NCBI GenBank assembly: GCA_947497585.1
Contig: CANMHG010000001.1
Location: 248,001-312,000, forward strand
DNA: 64,000 bases
DNA from: an uncultured Bacillaceae bacterium
GTDB lineage: Bacteria > Bacillota > Bacilli > Bacillales > Bacillaceae_L
Direction: 5' to 3'
The position numbers and the translations under genes are program-made. The notes under the pieces are model-generated. The model made no database searches, was not told where the DNA came from, and saw only the letters and a list, made by a program, of their open reading frames with translations. Below are positions 56,789-64,000 of the stretch, piece after piece (positions within the stretch are counted from its first letter, which is position 1; every line of letters begins with the position of its first letter).

Positions 56789-57089
56789 AACTTTCCCTCC
56801 TTAAATATAATTCCTTATTTTTTCTAGGTTTAGGTACCTAGACTAAGTTTTTCTTGTTTTATTGTTTAATAATTCTTCTATCTTTATACATGCTCTCATA
56901 TATTTTTATCAACGGTCCGTCCAACAGAGGTAACGAGGTTGCAAGGAGTCCTTATAAAACATATCCTATATAAATTAATTTTTTGTTTGAATTAAAAAGG
57001 AGTTTGTCAATTTATTGCTTCCGATTGGTCGGACACCTGTTTCACTCCCTTTACAAACAGAAAAAAATAATAGGGTAGGAGGCGGAAGT

Positions 57090-58418
57090 TTGAGTAAAAT
57101 ATATGTTCTAGATACAAATGTACTATTGCAAGATCCGCATTCAATATTTTCATTTGAAGACAATGAGGTTGTTATACCAGCGGTTGTCCTAGAAGAGGTT
57201 GATTCGAAAAAGCGCTATATGGATGAAATTGGGAGAAATGCACGTCATGTATCTAAATTAATTGATCGTTTACGTGAAACAGGGAGGCTACATGAAAGGA
57301 TTCCATTAGAAAATGGTGGAGTATTACGGATTGAGTTAAACCATCGATCCTTCCACCAACTTCAGGAGATATTTGTAGAAAAAACGAATGATAATCGCAT
57401 TTTGGCGGTTGCAAAAAATTTATCACTTGAAGAACAAACAAAGGAAAATGGAAGAGCTGTTATTTTGGTTAGTAAGGATACTCTTGTAAGAGTTAAAGCA
57501 GATGCTTTAGGATTACAGGCGGAGGACTTTTTAAGTGACCGTGTTGTTGAAGTAGACCATATATACACTGGAGAGTTAACTCTCTATTTGAATACGGACT
57601 TACTTAATCGTTTTTACGAAAAAGGGGAACTAAGCTTATCAGAATTGGCGAACCATCCTTTTTATCCTAATCAGTTTATCGTAATGAAGGACGCGTTAGG
57701 AACTTCATCTTCAGCTATAGGTATTGTTGATCATATCGGTAAAAAAGTTAAAAAACTGGTCTTTAATCATGATCATATATGGGGTATTAGACCACGAAAT
57801 GCTCAACAGTCTATGGCCTTTGAACTTCTATTACGTGACGATATCCCACTGGTTACCTTAATCGGAAAAGCAGGTACTGGGAAAACGTTACTAGCGTTAG
57901 CGGCTGGATTATTGCAAACTGAAGACCTAGGAAAATTTAAGAAACTGTTGGTAGCAAGACCTATCGTTCCAGTCGGAAAAGATCTCGGCTATTTACCTGG
58001 CGAGAAACAAGAAAAGTTAAGGCCTTGGATGCAGCCAATCTTTGATAACCTTGAGTATTTATTTAATACTAAAAAGCCAGGAGAACTCGATGCGATTTTG
58101 GCCGGAATGGGATCAATTGAAGTAGAAGCTCTAACGTATATTAGAGGTAGAAGCATACCAGAGCAATATATCATAATTGATGAAGCACAAAACCTTACGA
58201 AGCACGAGGTAAAAACCATTCTAACTCGGGTTGGAGATAGAAGTAAAATTGTTCTAATGGGAGACCCAGAACAAATTGACCATCCTTATCTCGATGAATA
58301 TAATAATGGACTTACCTATGTTTTAGAAAAATTTAAAGATCAGAAGATAGCAGGACATATTAAATTAGTAAAGGGAGAAAGATCCGGTCTAGCACAACTT
58401 GCAGCAGATATACTATAA
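57090..58418 (+). CDS. ylaK: PhoH2 (YlaK), PIN-PhoH RNA helicase/ribonuclease
   Basis: 442 residues from TTG 57090 (AGGAGG 7 bases upstream), the B. subtilis length. An N-terminal PIN domain (VLDTNVLLQDP, ILAVAKNLS, LVSKDTLVRVKADALG) is fused to a PhoH ATPase (Walker A GKAGTGKTLLALA, Walker B YIIIDEAQNL, MGDPEQIDHPYLD). PhoH2 proteins unwind and cleave RNA. A second in-frame TTG at 57015 also has an AAAGGAG site about 11 bases upstream, so a 25-residue longer form is possible. Confidence 0.9.
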   Translation: MSKIYVLDTNVLLQDPHSIFSFEDNEVVIPAVVLEEVDSKKRYMDEIGRNARHVSKLIDRLRETGRLHERIPLENGGVLRIELNHRSFHQLQEIFVEKTNDNRILAVAKNLSLEEQTKENGRAVILVSKDTLVRVKADALGLQAEDFLSDRVVEVDHIYTGELTLYLNTDLLNRFYEKGELSLSELANHPFYPNQFIVMKDALGTSSSAIGIVDHIGKKVKKLVFNHDHIWGIRPRNAQQSMAFELLLRDDIPLVTLIGKAGTGKTLLALAAGLLQTEDLGKFKKLLVARPIVPVGKDLGYLPGEKQEKLRPWMQPIFDNLEYLFNTKKPGELDAILAGMGSIEVEALTYIRGRSIPEQYIIIDEAQNLTKHEVKTILTRVGDRSKIVLMGDPEQIDHPYLDEYNNGLTYVLEKFKDQKIAGHIKLVKGERSGLAQLAADIL

Positions 58419-58422
58419 AGTA

Positions 58423-58455
58423 AAAAAATGAGCCGATAATGGCTCATTTTTTATT
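58423..58455. terminator. Bidirectional terminator
   Basis: AAAAAATGAGCC, 6-base loop, GGCTCATTTTTT. It overlaps the end of the next minus-strand gene. Confidence 0.92.
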
Positions 58456-58948
58456 CAATCCTAAAACCTATAATGTCCTTAATCGGACCATCGTAATTCG
58501 ATCCATCTCCAAAATAGAAATGAATAGGTCCGTCCTCCCTAAGAGGCTTTCCTTCTTTTGAAAAACCTAATATAGAGTCATAGGCCTTTTCTAATGGTAC
58601 TTTGATTTCACCATTCTTTGTTTCAATGAGTAGAGTAGACGAGCCCTCTAGTGGTTCTGCATTTTTAATAAAATAACGGAATGGAATACCGAAAGTACCC
58701 TTAAGAATTTGTTCTTTCTTAAATTTTGTTTCAGTTTTTAAGGTAGGAGGATGGATAGCTCCTTCTTGTATCTCCCGGTCCCAGTGCTTTGAAACTGATT
58801 TTGTATATTCTTCTAATTCATCTACTTCTGTATGAGTTGTAGTGAAGTAAGTGGTTAAATCCACTTTTCGATCATCAAAAATCCAGACACCAGGATCAAG
58901 AGTTATTTTAAAATCTACCTTTCCTTCTAGCATAACGATTGAATTCAA
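58451..58948 (-). CDS. Conserved hypothetical protein in the ylaL position
   Basis: 165 residues from TTG 58948 (GGTG 7 bases upstream); ATG 58933 or 58969 are alternatives. Mostly beta-strand with LDPGVWIFDDRKVDL and a C-terminal HFYFGDGSNYDGPIKDIIGF. It lies between ylaK and ylaN, where B. subtilis has ylaL and ylaM; it could be YlaL, which I cannot confirm. Function unknown. Confidence 0.75.
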   Translation of the reverse strand: MNSIVMLEGKVDFKITLDPGVWIFDDRKVDLTTYFTTTHTEVDELEEYTKSVSKHWDREIQEGAIHPPTLKTETKFKKEQILKGTFGIPFRYFIKNAEPLEGSSTLLIETKNGEIKVPLEKAYDSILGFSKEGKPLREDGPIHFYFGDGSNYDGPIKDIIGFRIE

Positions 58949-59152
58949 TTTATTGCACCAGCCTTTCATTTATTAGTATAAATTTATTGGTTAGGTTTGT
59001 CACTTAAATACCATGGTTATTCTAATAGGAATTCCTACCCTAGCAGTATGTAAAAATACTAGAGTCTAGTCAATTTCTCTTGCAATTTTATGGTTTTCAC
59101 GTTAATATTTATAGATAGGATTAGGTAATCGCTCGGAACGGAGGGGTTTAAA

Positions 59153-59434
59153 ATGACATCTGAAATCGTTATCAACCATCGCGAAAAAGCATACGCTCTA
59201 CTTAAAGCTGATGCTGATAAAATACTAAAATTGATTAAGGTCCAAATGGATAATTTAACTATGCCTCAATGTCCATTGTATGAGGAAGTTTTAGATACAC
59301 AAATGTTTGGATTATCACGGGAAATAGATTTTGCTGTCCGACTTGGTCTTGTTGAAGAATCTGACGGAAAAGAATTACTTGATAAGTTAGAGCGAGAATT
59401 ATCTGCACTTCATGAGTCTTCTGTTAGAAGATAG
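59153..59434 (+). CDS. ylaN: YlaN, UPF0358 protein
   Basis: 93 residues, all-helical, matching the YlaN family ([54 protein letters not shown]). YlaN is important under low iron in B. subtilis and Staphylococcus, where it counters Fur-mediated repression. CGGAGGGG precedes ATG 59153. Confidence 0.92.
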   Translation: MTSEIVINHREKAYALLKADADKILKLIKVQMDNLTMPQCPLYEEVLDTQMFGLSREIDFAVRLGLVEESDGKELLDKLERELSALHESSVRR

Positions 59435-59471
59435 TAGAACTATACAGTTAAAGGTATAAAAAAACGATTAG

Positions 59472-59516
59472 AAAACTCAAACTATTCTTAAGAAGGATAG
59501 TTTGAGTTTTTTTACA
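59472..59516 (+). terminator. Terminator after ylaN
   Basis: AAACTCAAACTATTC pairs around TTAAGAA with GGATAGTTTGAGTTT, then T-run. Moderately bidirectional. Confidence 0.9.
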
Positions 59517-59636
59517 ACTAATTATCTATATTCCAGATATCCCCTTTGGATAGAAAAAATTTAAAAGGATTTAATCAATTTAAATAGAAGTAATTAATAC
59601 ATAGTATTTATTTGATTACCTAGAGGAAGATGCTTA

Positions 59637-60848
59637 ATGTTTAGAAAAATAATAAAATCATATGATTATACCTTACTGATAGCAATTTGTATGCTTTGTT
59701 TTTTTGGGTTAGTTATGGTGTATAGCTCGAGCATGGTATTTGCTGCCTCCCATCCTAAGATTAATAATCCTGAGTTCTTCTACGACAGACAAAAACTATC
59801 CATGATAATTGGTTTTTTAGGTCTTTTAGCAGCTATGATTTTTCCATATAAGGCCTATGCCAGTTCAAAACTTTTAGCTTTAATCGTCTTTGGTTCAATA
59901 GGAATGCTATTGTTAGTTTCGGTATTTGGAGCAACGGCAAACAATGCCCAAAGTTGGTTGAAGCTTGGAACTAGGGGAATTCAGCCTTCTGAATTTACAA
60001 AACTTAGTGTAATCATCTATTTAGCGGCAGTTTACGCTAAAAAACAATCCTACATAAACGATTTAAATAGAGCAGTACTCCCTCCGATTTTATTTACAGT
60101 GGGTATTTGTGTTTTCGTGGCAATTCAGCCTGATATAGGAACAGCTTTTATTATCAGTTTGATCGCTGGTACGATAATCGTGTGCTCAGGCATGGGGTTA
60201 AAAAACATAATAAAACTATTATTTTTTGCCATTACACTTGTAGGTATCTTGACACCAGTAATCTTGCTGAAAAGAGAGTCTATCTTTACGACAGAGAGAA
60301 TATCTAGATTTCAGGGCTTCTTAGATCCATTTCTTCATGAAGGAGATGCAGGTTACCAATTAATAAATTCCTATGTTGCAATGGGTTCAGGGGGGATTAC
60401 AGGTTTAGGATTGGGGCAAAGTATTCAAAAATTTGGTTATTTACCTGAAGCTCATACTGATTTTATAATGGCTGTCATTGCAGAAGAGTTAGGGTTGTTT
60501 GGAGTTCTGTTCGTCATCTTTTTATTGGCATTTATTATTTTTAAAGGGCTACTACTTGCTAGGAAGTGTACAGATCCATTTGGTAGTTTACTAGCAATCG
60601 GAATCTCTTCTATGTTAGCCATTCAGTCGTTTATTAATCTTGGAGGTTTAACTGGTCTTATTCCAATTACAGGTGTAACTTTACCGTTTATTAGTTATGG
60701 TGGATCCTCCATGATTCTACTGTTGCTTTGTATGGGAATTCTTTTAAACGTCTCAATGTTTGTAAACTATGAGAAGAACTATAAAAAGGAAACTGTCTCT
60801 CAACCGGTAAATGTACCAAAGATCAAAAACAATCGTTATTCATATTAA
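59637..60848 (+). CDS. ftsW: FtsW, SEDS peptidoglycan glycosyltransferase
   Basis: 403 residues with ten membrane segments. SEDS motifs: MVYSSSM in TM1, QPDIGTA, the long external loop with GDAGYQLINSYVAMGSGG, EAHTDFIMAVIAEELG and GVTLPFISYGGSSM. It polymerises glycan strands at the division septum with a class B PBP. It sits between ylaN and pycA, as in B. subtilis. ATG 59638 lies one base on in a different frame; the listed frame starts with ATG at 59637-59639. Confidence 0.93.
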   Translation: MFRKIIKSYDYTLLIAICMLCFFGLVMVYSSSMVFAASHPKINNPEFFYDRQKLSMIIGFLGLLAAMIFPYKAYASSKLLALIVFGSIGMLLLVSVFGATANNAQSWLKLGTRGIQPSEFTKLSVIIYLAAVYAKKQSYINDLNRAVLPPILFTVGICVFVAIQPDIGTAFIISLIAGTIIVCSGMGLKNIIKLLFFAITLVGILTPVILLKRESIFTTERISRFQGFLDPFLHEGDAGYQLINSYVAMGSGGITGLGLGQSIQKFGYLPEAHTDFIMAVIAEELGLFGVLFVIFLLAFIIFKGLLLARKCTDPFGSLLAIGISSMLAIQSFINLGGLTGLIPITGVTLPFISYGGSSMILLLLCMGILLNVSMFVNYEKNYKKETVSQPVNVPKIKNNRYSY

Positions 60849-60888
60849 CCACTATATCCGGTTAATGTGTTATACTATTGATAATTAT

Positions 60889-60896
60889 GATATACT
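60889..60896 (+). promoter_or_regulatory. pycA extended -10
   Basis: TGATATACT fits an extended -10 with its hexamer at 60891-60896. A TTATAC 16 bases upstream is a poor -35. An inverted repeat TTAACC/GGTTAA (60845-60866) lies ahead of it. Confidence 0.5.
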
Positions 60897-60922
60897 AATA
60901 GAAAAATTAGAGGAGGAACAGA

Positions 60923-63900
60923 ATGAGAAATCGCATCCAGAAAGTATTAGTTGCTAACCGTGGAGAAATTGCAATTCGAGTTTTTCGAGCTTGCACGGAA
61001 TTAAATATTCGTACAGTTGCCATTTATTCAAAGGAAGATGCCGGTGCCTATCATCGATATAAAGCTGATGAAGCGTATTTGATAGGTGAAGGGAAAAAAC
61101 CAATTGATGCCTATCTAGATATTGAAGGAATCATAGAAATTGCTAAAAAGAATAAAGTCGATGCTATTCATCCAGGCTATGGCTTTTTGTCAGAGAATAT
61201 AAACTTTGCAAGAAGATGCGAAGAAGAGGGGATTACGTTTATAGGCCCTAAATCCTCACATCTAGATATGTTTGGAGATAAGGTAAAAGCAAGAAAACAG
61301 GCACAATTAGCTAATATTCCTGTTATACCTGGAAGTGATGGACCTGTAACAAAGTTAGAGGATGTTGTTAGGTTTGGAGAGGAAGTAGGTTATCCAATTA
61401 TTATCAAGGCATCACTTGGTGGTGGTGGTCGTGGTATGAGAATTGTTCGTAGTCAATCGAGCGTTAAGGAATCCTATGAAAGAGCTAAATCAGAAGCAAA
61501 AGCTGCTTTTGGAAATGACGAAGTGTATGTTGAAAAGTTAATAGAGAATCCAAAGCACATTGAAGTACAGATCCTAGGAGATGCAGATGGGAATATTATT
61601 CATCTGTATGAAAGAGATTGCTCAGTTCAGAGACGTCATCAGAAAGTAGTAGAAATTGCACCAAGCGTTTCATTGTCGGAAGAGCTACGCCAAAAAATAT
61701 GTGAATCAGCTGTTTCATTAATGAAAAATGTACAATACATAAATGCCGGTACTGTAGAGTATTTAGTTTCTGGAGAAGAATTTTACTTTATAGAAGTAAA
61801 CCCAAGGATTCAAGTTGAACACACCATAACAGAAATGATAACTGGGGTAGACATTGTACAATCGCAAATTAAGATTGCTGAAGGTCATTCTCTTCACAGT
61901 AAAGAGGTTAGTATTCCTCATCAATCTAATATAACAACTCATGGTTATGCCATCCAGTCAAGGGTAACAACAGAGGACCCACTAAATAACTTCATGCCTG
62001 ATACTGGTAAGATTTCCGTTTATCGCTCAGGTGGTGGGTTTGGTGTAAGATTAGATGCAGGGAATGGATTCCAAGGTGCAGTGATTACACCGTATTATGA
62101 TTCATTATTAGTTAAGCTTTCCACTCACGCATTAACGTTTGAACAAGCTGCAGCTAAAATGGTCAGAAATTTGAAAGAGTTCAGAATACGAGGGATTAAA
62201 ACGAATATTCCATTCTTAGAGAATGTTATAAAACATGAAAAGTTTATGAACGGTGAGTACAATACTTCTTTTATTGATTCATCACCTGAGCTTTTTATCT
62301 TCCCAGAGAGTAAAGATCGTGGTACAAAAATGCTATCTTATATCGGAACTGTTACTGTAAACGGATTTCCGGGAGTAGAGCAAAGGAAAAAGCCAGTTTT
62401 TGCTAAGCCAAGAGTACCTAGCATTCAGTATTCAGAACCAATTCCTAATGGAACAAAGCAAATTCTCGATCAAAATGGAGCAGAAGGTCTAGTTTCATGG
62501 GTTAAGGATCAAAACAAAGTATTATTAACAGACACCACTTTCCGTGATGCACATCAATCTTTATTAGCAACACGTATTAGAACAAATGACCTAGCGAAAA
62601 TTGCAGAACCGACGGCAAGAATGCTGCCAGAACTTTTTTCTTTAGAAATGTGGGGTGGAGCAACATTTGATGTAGCCTATCGCTTTTTAAAAGAAGACCC
62701 TTGGGATAGATTACTAACTTTGCGTGAACAAGCGCCAAATGTCTTATTCCAAATGTTACTTAGAGCTTCAAATGCTGTTGGTTATAAGAATTACCCTGAT
62801 AATGTTATTAAGGAGTTTGTCGATAACTCTGCTGCTGCAGGTATCGATGTTTTTAGAATTTTTGATAGTTTAAACTGGATTAAAGGAATGATGCCTGCAA
62901 TTGAGGCGGTTCGAGAAAGCGGGAAAATCGCAGAGGCAACGATATGTTATACTGGTGACATTAGTGACTCTTCAAGAACCAAATATAATCTAAATTATTA
63001 TAAAGAGCTTGCAAAGGAATTAGAAAACTCTGGAGCTCACATATTAGGAATCAAGGATATGGCAGGTCTATTAAAGCCAGAATCCTCTTATACACTAATT
63101 TCTGCTTTAAAGGAAACAGTAAATATTCCAATCCACCTTCATACACATGATACGAGTGGGAACGGTATTATGACTTATGCAAGGGCAATTGAAGCAGGCG
63201 TAGATATCGTAGATGTAGCTATAAGTTCAATGGCTGGACTTACATCACAGCCTAGTATGAATACACTGTATTATGCTTTAGAAGGTACAAAGCGTAAGCC
63301 GGACATTAATATTAAAGCTTTAGAACAGCTTTCTCACTATTGGGAGGATGTTAGAAAGTATTATATCGACTTTGAAAGTGGTATGAATTCTCCTCATACT
63401 GAGGTCTATATGCATGAAATGCCAGGTGGTCAGTATAGTAATTTACAGCAACAGGCTAAAGCAGTCGGACTAAGTGACCGTTGGGATGAGGTTAAAGAAA
63501 TGTACCGACGTGTAAATGACATGTTTGGAGACATTGTAAAGGTAACTCCATCTTCAAAGGTTGTAGGGGATATGGCTTTATACATGGTTCAGAACCATCT
63601 GAGTGAAGACGATATATACAACAGAGGAGAGACATTAGATTATCCGGACTCCGTAGTTGAGTTATTTGAAGGATATTTAGGTCAGCCTCATGGTGGCTTC
63701 CCAAAAGAATTACAACGCATCATCCTAAAGGGGAAAGAGCCCATAACAGTTCGCCCAGGGGAACTCTTAGAACCAGTGGATTTTACTAAGCAAAAAGAAC
63801 ACCTTTTCCATACTCTTGGCAGACAAGTGACAAGTTTTGAGATAATATCACACGCTTTATATCCTAAGGTATTTATGGACTACCATAAAACTTTTGACTT

Positions 63901-64000
63901 GTACGGGGATATCTCAGTCCTTGATACACCAACCTTTTTATATGGAATGAGATTAGGAGAAGAAATTGAGGTTGAAATTGAAAAAGGAAAAACTCTTATT
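60923..64000 (+). CDS. pycA: Pyruvate carboxylase (3' end outside window)
   Basis: 1026 codons are in the window, of about 1148 in full-length PycA. The biotin carboxylase domain (about 1-450) has VANRGEIAIR, HPGYGFLSEN, the ATP-grasp glycine loop SLGGGGRGMR and EVNPRIQVEHT. The carboxyltransferase domain (about 530-800) starts at TDTTFRDAHQS, with metal and pyruvate ligands in LHTHDTSGNG and the acceptor Lys region GIKDMAGLL. The tetramerisation region follows; the biotinyl domain is beyond 64000. GAGGAGGAA precedes ATG 60923. In B. subtilis apo-DarB stimulates this enzyme. Confidence 0.97.
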   Translation, partial: MRNRIQKVLVANRGEIAIRVFRACTELNIRTVAIYSKEDAGAYHRYKADEAYLIGEGKKPIDAYLDIEGIIEIAKKNKVDAIHPGYGFLSENINFARRCEEEGITFIGPKSSHLDMFGDKVKARKQAQLANIPVIPGSDGPVTKLEDVVRFGEEVGYPIIIKASLGGGGRGMRIVRSQSSVKESYERAKSEAKAAFGNDEVYVEKLIENPKHIEVQILGDADGNIIHLYERDCSVQRRHQKVVEIAPSVSLSEELRQKICESAVSLMKNVQYINAGTVEYLVSGEEFYFIEVNPRIQVEHTITEMITGVDIVQSQIKIAEGHSLHSKEVSIPHQSNITTHGYAIQSRVTTEDPLNNFMPDTGKISVYRSGGGFGVRLDAGNGFQGAVITPYYDSLLVKLSTHALTFEQAAAKMVRNLKEFRIRGIKTNIPFLENVIKHEKFMNGEYNTSFIDSSPELFIFPESKDRGTKMLSYIGTVTVNGFPGVEQRKKPVFAKPRVPSIQYSEPIPNGTKQILDQNGAEGLVSWVKDQNKVLLTDTTFRDAHQSLLATRIRTNDLAKIAEPTARMLPELFSLEMWGGATFDVAYRFLKEDPWDRLLTLREQAPNVLFQMLLRASNAVGYKNYPDNVIKEFVDNSAAAGIDVFRIFDSLNWIKGMMPAIEAVRESGKIAEATICYTGDISDSSRTKYNLNYYKELAKELENSGAHILGIKDMAGLLKPESSYTLISALKETVNIPIHLHTHDTSGNGIMTYARAIEAGVDIVDVAISSMAGLTSQPSMNTLYYALEGTKRKPDINIKALEQLSHYWEDVRKYYIDFESGMNSPHTEVYMHEMPGGQYSNLQQQAKAVGLSDRWDEVKEMYRRVNDMFGDIVKVTPSSKVVGDMALYMVQNHLSEDDIYNRGETLDYPDSVVELFEGYLGQPHGGFPKELQRIILKGKEPITVRPGELLEPVDFTKQKEHLFHTLGRQVTSFEIISHALYPKVFMDYHKTFDLYGDISVLDTPTFLYGMRLGEEIEVEIEKGKTLI

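Noticed and set aside
63492..63704. 70-codon antisense ORF in pycA
   Set aside because: Shadow of the pyruvate carboxylase frame; no ribosome binding site.

Overview
The window is low-GC Gram-positive chromosomal DNA from an endospore-forming Bacillaceae. Gene content and order follow the Bacillus subtilis ykyB-ykuE-fadH-ykuI-ykuJ-ykuK-abbA-darB-ccpC-dapH-dapL-ykuS-ykuT-ykuU-ykuV, yknUV, ktrC-rnjA-rpoY-ykrA-def-ykyA-pdhABCD-slp-SR1-speA-yktA-yktB-ykzI-suhB and ylaF-typA-ylaH-ylaI-ylaJ-ylaK-ylaN-ftsW-pycA blocks. The species cannot be named from this alone. There is no rRNA, tRNA, prophage, insertion sequence or CRISPR array.

Region 1 (1-13.2 kb) is the accessory, signalling-rich part. It holds a stand-alone receiver, a large hybrid sensor kinase, a membrane HD-GYP protein and a PAS-PAS-GGDEF-EAL protein; the last two stand where B. 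subtilis has ykuC and ykuD. Next is an RsbT-like kinase overlapping an unusual gene that fuses a sporulation-type histidine kinase to an RsbR/STAS-like half, then the c-di-GMP receptor YkuI. The RsbT plus kinase-STAS pair is the best candidate here for an undescribed system.

Region 2 (13.2-27 kb) carries small conserved proteins, the AbrB anti-repressor AbbA, the c-di-AMP sensor DarB, an inserted MFS/VOC/TSUP group, CcpC with a textbook operator, the acetylase-branch lysine/diaminopimelate genes dapH-dapL, the channel YkuT and the thiol proteins YkuU and YkuV. Three copies of one palindromic GC-rich repeat lie in gaps of this region.

Region 3 (27-46 kb) has the heterodimeric ABC exporter YknUV, a DUF4349 lipoprotein, KtrC, the RNase J1-RpoY operon, a possible 23-residue cationic peptide gene, a 13-unit 51-bp tandem array, YkrA, peptide deformylase, YkyA and the pyruvate dehydrogenase operon, then Slp and a deacetylase lipoprotein.

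Region 4 (46-64 kb) starts with the dual-function RNA SR1 encoding SR1P. Its promoter carries two perfect matches to the CcpN operator consensus and a cre-like site. Arginine decarboxylase, the ykt and yla genes, typA, PhoH2, ylaN, ftsW and the first 1026 codons of pyruvate carboxylase follow. Central carbon control (CcpC, SR1/SR1P, Pdh, Pyc) and second-messenger proteins (c-di-GMP: GGDEF-EAL, HD-GYP, YkuI; c-di-AMP: DarB, KtrC and the DarB target PycA) recur across the window. All names rest on recalled family sequences and gene order; no database search was run.
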